A stretch of 54,437 bases of DNA. Origin: Alphaproteobacteria bacterium (GTDB lineage Bacteria; Pseudomonadota; Alphaproteobacteria; Rs-D84; JAERRO01). The notes below the pieces were generated by a model. The model saw nothing but the letters and a program-made list of their open reading frames with translations. It was not told the DNA's origin and ran no database searches. This document shows, piece after piece, positions 50,807-54,437 of the stretch. The stretch spans positions 1 to 54,437 of the forward strand of contig JAERRO010000007.1 in assembly GCA_016735395.1 (NCBI GenBank), given 5' to 3'. Both the position numbers and the translations under genes were made by a program. Every line of letters starts with the position of its first letter. The stretch's first letter is position 1.

Positions 50807-50862
50807 TACTTTATTGGAGTTAGACTATCAAAAAACATAAATTAAATCCAAGGTAAAAAATA

Positions 50863-51903
50863 ATGTTAGTAGCAACAATAGTAGCTCTTTTTATAGTAAT
50901 TATGATACACGAGTTAGGTCATTTCTATTTTTGTCGCAGAGCTGGAGTTTATGTAAAATCGTTTTCTATAGGATTCGGAAAACCCATATGGAAAAGAACC
51001 GACAAACACGGTACAGAGTGGAGAGTTGGGTGGCTATGGTTAGGCGGTTATGTTCAACCACACGGACAGAGCGATATCCTATCCCAAAAAGAGAAGGATG
51101 CATATTCTAAAGAGGACAGAAAAGGACATTTTGCTTTTATCAGTTATACTAATAAATTGTTAATAATGTTCGGCGGAGTTTTATTTAACTTTATAACTGC
51201 CTTCATCTTATTGTGGGGTCTATTCTTTTTCAAAGGCATTCCTAGCACTGGTTATACGATATCTGAAATAGTGGTGTCTACAGAAAACGAGCCTTCAAAA
51301 TTTCAGGTTGCAGACAAATTACAGAGTATAAACGGAGTTAGTGTTGCGGAGAAACACCCCGTCAGAATCTTACGAGAGTCCGAGTCAGACAATTTTACGG
51401 TTGTGGTAAAAAGAGGCGAAGAGGATGTTAAAATAAATTTAGTATTACCTCAAGAAAATCGCAAAATGGGAGTTATGTTGTCTAGCGAAATCAAAGATTT
51501 TTCACCTCAAAACATTTTTCAAAGTTGGCATTCGGCGGGTATAGAGTTCTACAAACAGTTAAGCAAAGTGTTTAATACAGTTAAAGGTCTAATTACGGGA
51601 GTCTATAAGATGAACGAAATGGGCGGGTTGATAACTATAGCAAAAATGTCTGGCGATGCTTTAAGCAGTGGAGTATATATATACATATTTTGGATAGTAG
51701 TATTGCATATTAGCATAGGTTTTTTCAATCTACTTCCTATTCCAGGGCTAGACGGCGGGCATATTGTGTTTACGATTATAGAATCTATAATCCGCAGACC
51801 ATTACCACCGATATTTATAAAAGTAGTGTTTAATTTAGGGTTCATTCTTTTAATAGGACTAATGATATATGTATTGTGGAATGATATTGTAAGAATGTTA
51901 TGA
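50863..51903 (+). CDS. rseP: site-2 metalloprotease RseP
   Basis: RseP is an intramembrane zinc protease that cleaves anti-sigma factors and remnant signal peptides. The 346 residues hold HELGHF in the first membrane segment (HExxH motif), one visible PDZ region (NEPSKFQVADKLQSINGVSV), and NLLPIPGLDGGHIVF with the third metal ligand. It follows cdsA after 56 bases; dxr, often between them, is missing. Its stop overlaps the bamA ATG. Confidence 0.93.
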   Translation: MLVATIVALFIVIMIHELGHFYFCRRAGVYVKSFSIGFGKPIWKRTDKHGTEWRVGWLWLGGYVQPHGQSDILSQKEKDAYSKEDRKGHFAFISYTNKLLIMFGGVLFNFITAFILLWGLFFFKGIPSTGYTISEIVVSTENEPSKFQVADKLQSINGVSVAEKHPVRILRESESDNFTVVVKRGEEDVKINLVLPQENRKMGVMLSSEIKDFSPQNIFQSWHSAGIEFYKQLSKVFNTVKGLITGVYKMNEMGGLITIAKMSGDALSSGVYIYIFWIVVLHISIGFFNLLPIPGLDGGHIVFTIIESIIRRPLPPIFIKVVFNLGFILLIGLMIYVLWNDIVRML

Positions 51904-54236
51904 TGATAAGGTTATATCATCTTTATTTTCTATTGAGTTTAACTCTTATATTTTCTTATCCTGTTGTGTCGTCTCCTACAAAAGAAGTACAGTCAATAGA
52001 AGTTTCTGGATCGCACCGCCTAAACATAGAGTCTATAAAATCTTTATTACCTATAAAAAAGGGCGATAATATTACTGAAGAAAAAATTCACGGTGCATTA
52101 ACAGAAATGTACTCTAGCAAATTTTTCTCACATGTAGATATAAATTATGATAGAGGCATACTATACCTAAAAATAGTTGAGGTACCAGTAATAGCGGACA
52201 TATCGGTAGAGGGCGAAAGAGGCATCAGCAAAGGCGACATAAAGGCAGAAGTTCATTCATCTTTACGATCTCCCTTTCAAAAGTCATTAGCATCTCAAGA
52301 TGTTAGGAGGCTACTCTCATTATATAACCGCCACGGCTATAACAAGACATCAATAGAATACAGTACAGTCGACCTAGACGAAAACAGAATCAGTCTATCA
52401 TTTAAAATAAACGAGGGGTATAAGACGAAGATAAAAGAGATAGAGATAAAAGGATCTAAAGCATTTTCTAGCAGGGAATTAAAGAGGCAGTTATTATCGA
52501 AGAAACAGAAATGGTGGAGATTTTTGAGCAAGAGGGATGTATATGACAAAGAACGAATGGAGCAAGAGCTATTGATGTTAAAGTCATTCTACGGCTTCGA
52601 GGGATACCTAGATTTTAAGGTTGTGTCTAACCGTGGTGTCTATACGGAGGAGGGAAAATATTACAGTTGGTTCATAGAAATAGAAGAAGGCGACAGAAGT
52701 AAATTAAGACATATTACGATAGAAAACCCGTATAAAGATTTAGACTCTAGAAAGATAAGAGAGCTAGTAAAATTGAATCAAGGAGAGATATTAAAATTGA
52801 GCAAAGTTCAGAGTAGTCAGCGAGCTATAAGCGATTATATTTCGGAGAGCGGTTATAGTTCTTCGTTAGTTACATTCGACTTTAATCGAGTAGAATCGGA
52901 GATCGACTCTAGTCCTAGTTATGATTTGGTATATAAGATAATGAAAACACCGAGAATATATGTCAGGGAGTTTAATATTAATGGCAACAATAAAACTCTA
53001 GACACAGTCATATTGCGAGAGATAAATGTTAAAGAGGGGGACATATTAAATATGAGTTTACTAGGCAGAGGAGAACAGCAGGTTCAAAAACTAGGTTATT
53101 TTAGTTCTGCTACTGTCCGTCCTATCTCTATTGTGGGAGACGGGAGCCGTAAAGACATAGAGATAAGAGTCGCGGAGAAACAAACAGGTTCTATCAATGG
53201 CGGTGTAGGTTGGTCTACACTATCTGGATTCACGATAGATCTAGGGATATCGAACAGTAATTATAAAGGCACGGGTAACAATGTAAGCATAGATGTAGAG
53301 GTAGGTTCACGAATAAAATCTGGTAGTGTAAGTATATTTGACCCGTATTTCTTCGGCGAGAAGGCAAGCGGAGGCTTTGTATTAAGTTATAGGGAAAGCA
53401 ACTATACAAGTTTAGAAGGATTAAATTATGAGGAAGATCAAGTCAGTCTAACTTTGAGTTCTGGTTGGGAGTACTTTAACAATTTGACAAATACTTGGCG
53501 GTTAACGGCATTAAGAGATAATTATGTAAACGAAGAGCTAGGTTATAATTTTGATAACGGCATAACAGATCTACAGTTAGTGTCTCAAAATTTAATATAC
53601 GACTTAACTACTTACCATCTAGATGCTAGAACTAGAGACGGTCTATTATTAAGTTGGGGTGCGGGCTATGCGGGGTTTTTCGGGACTGAAAACTATTTAA
53701 AGAACGACTTTTCTGCAGGCTTATATTTTGCCTTTTTTAACAATGCTATACAATTTAAAAGTGTCGCAAAATATGGAACCATACAGGAAATAAATAACAA
53801 GCCGTTAAAACAGCAGTACGGTTATATATTAGGAGGAGACTCATTTAGAGGTTTTGACTTTGGAGGTGTGAGTCCAAAATTAAACTTGAATACAACTGCA
53901 TCTTATAGGTCTGAATGGATGTTATCTGGAACAAACGAGTTCAGTTTCCCTTTAGGGCTACCAAAAATGTACGAGGTCAAAGGTCTATTATTCTCTGATT
54001 ACGGTGTTACAGGCGATGCAACAGACAATGTCAAGAAAGGAGTCGAAGATCTACAAAACGGGGCTTACCCTGATGCCGTCATACTATATTCCAATAAAAT
54101 CAGAGTCAGTGCTGGAGTTGGTATTACTTGGAATTCTCCTATGGGTCCACTAGCTTTATCTTGGGCGATACCTATAGTCGAAGAACCATGGGATCAAAAA
54201 CGACTATTCTGGCTAACCTTCCGAAGCACTTTCTAA
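51900..54236 (+). CDS. bamA: outer membrane assembly factor BamA
   Basis: BamA is the outer-membrane barrel that folds and inserts other barrels. The 778-residue protein has a signal peptide (LYFLLSLTLIFSYPVVSS), five POTRA domains (for example VQSIEVSGSHRLNIESIKSLLPIKKGDNI, and PRIYVREFNINGNNKTLDTVILREINVKEGD) and a barrel from about residue 420. Barrel motifs include TGSINGGVGWSTLSGFTIDLGISNSNYKGTGNN, GGDSFRGFDFGGVSP (the VRGF/Y-type L6 tip) and GVGITWNSPMGPLALSWA near the C terminus, ending in F. The ATGA overlap couples it to rseP. BamD is at 3577–4311. Confidence 0.96.
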   Translation: MMIRLYHLYFLLSLTLIFSYPVVSSPTKEVQSIEVSGSHRLNIESIKSLLPIKKGDNITEEKIHGALTEMYSSKFFSHVDINYDRGILYLKIVEVPVIADISVEGERGISKGDIKAEVHSSLRSPFQKSLASQDVRRLLSLYNRHGYNKTSIEYSTVDLDENRISLSFKINEGYKTKIKEIEIKGSKAFSSRELKRQLLSKKQKWWRFLSKRDVYDKERMEQELLMLKSFYGFEGYLDFKVVSNRGVYTEEGKYYSWFIEIEEGDRSKLRHITIENPYKDLDSRKIRELVKLNQGEILKLSKVQSSQRAISDYISESGYSSSLVTFDFNRVESEIDSSPSYDLVYKIMKTPRIYVREFNINGNNKTLDTVILREINVKEGDILNMSLLGRGEQQVQKLGYFSSATVRPISIVGDGSRKDIEIRVAEKQTGSINGGVGWSTLSGFTIDLGISNSNYKGTGNNVSIDVEVGSRIKSGSVSIFDPYFFGEKASGGFVLSYRESNYTSLEGLNYEEDQVSLTLSSGWEYFNNLTNTWRLTALRDNYVNEELGYNFDNGITDLQLVSQNLIYDLTTYHLDARTRDGLLLSWGAGYAGFFGTENYLKNDFSAGLYFAFFNNAIQFKSVAKYGTIQEINNKPLKQQYGYILGGDSFRGFDFGGVSPKLNLNTTASYRSEWMLSGTNEFSFPLGLPKMYEVKGLLFSDYGVTGDATDNVKKGVEDLQNGAYPDAVILYSNKIRVSAGVGITWNSPMGPLALSWAIPIVEEPWDQKRLFWLTFRSTF

Positions 54237-54437
54237 CATCACAACACCTCTATACATAAAAATAACGAACGAAAAATTAGAAAATCGTTGCCCTATATAT
54301 TGAACTACATCGACACAAACAAAGACAAAACGACAGAAAAAATTAAAGAAAAGTATTCGAAAAATCAACCCGCATTTGGTATCTCGTAGAGATGCAACAA
54401 ATGCCCCGAAGGGTCAACGACTACCACAAACAAATCT
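54237..54437 (+). other. unassigned 3' region with a structured segment
   Basis: No gene can be assigned between bamA and the window end. From 54371 the sequence folds well: GCATTTG pairs with CAAATGC, enclosing GTATCTC/GAGATGC. Then comes CCC-GAA-GGG, then TCAACGACTACC. This order resembles P4–P5–P6–P7 of a group I intron core, but no matching P3 strand was found and the partner P7 strand would lie outside the window. The same bases can be read as an open ORF start (ATG CAA CAA ATG…). The usual followers of bamA (skp, lpxD) are not seen. Confidence 0.3.

Noticed and set aside
20215-54437. rRNA genes, tmRNA, RNase P RNA or insertion sequences
   Set aside because: I looked for characteristic segments and for transposase motifs or terminal inverted repeats on both strands and saw none. 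Only the two tRNAs are clear.

Overview
The window reads as a stretch of a small, AT-rich alphaproteobacterial chromosome, most likely from a host-associated, Rickettsiales-like lineage. Pointers seen in the sequence are a GapR (DUF2312) gene, the lon–HU gene order, an alphaproteobacterial-type AddB, a lone VirB11-type ATPase, BamA/BamD, and dispersed fragments of otherwise standard operons. TGA is a real stop codon (murG and lspA end with it). The taxonomic placement is inference; no rRNA gene lies in the window.

Layout. 1–1314: no protein gene. It holds three copies of a structured, terminator-ended element plus a truncated fourth, separated by pyrimidine-rich spacers. 1315–11343: cell-envelope and division genes (murG, a membrane protein of unknown role, bamD, murJ, ftsW, mraY, ftsI, ftsL, rsmH) and gapR. 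11439–20783: translation, transcription and protein quality control (infB, nusA, rho, lon, a membrane protein, tRNA-Leu, HU). 20843–25175: a CPA2 antiporter, engB, a Panacea-type toxin–antitoxin pair, lspA and rbfA. 25188–34330: der, dnaG, a YqaA-like membrane protein, xthA, addB, virB11 and comF. 34324–38392: an OmpA-like periplasmic protein and the infA–rpmH–rnpA–yidC block. 38465–42397: an accessory island with five small genes, four of which share a KYEF…GD.GGW N-terminal module joined to different tails, plus an orphan family-5 solute-binding protein. 42434–49744: tRNA-Tyr, rodA–mrdA–mreD–mreC, rpmJ and xseB–mutS. 49898–54236: cdsA–rseP–bamA. 54237–54437: about 200 bases with no assigned gene, ending in a structured stretch that faintly resembles a group I intron core.

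How it fits together. Much of the window makes and shapes peptidoglycan: MraY and MurG make lipid II, MurJ flips it, FtsW/FtsI work at the septum and RodA/PBP2/MreCD along the side wall. The outer membrane is built by BamA/BamD, LspA and YidC. Neighbours that commonly sit in these operons are absent at their usual places (murE, murF and murD in the dcw cluster; dxr between cdsA and rseP; skp, lpxD, fabZ and lpxA after bamA). This is consistent with genome reduction, although those genes could lie elsewhere.

The most interesting parts are the repeated three-hairpin element at 1–1310, whose stems are kept by compensatory base changes between copies, and the mosaic small-gene family at 38.4–42.4 kb. 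Several essential genes also seem to have promoters placed so close to the start codon that their mRNAs may be leaderless.
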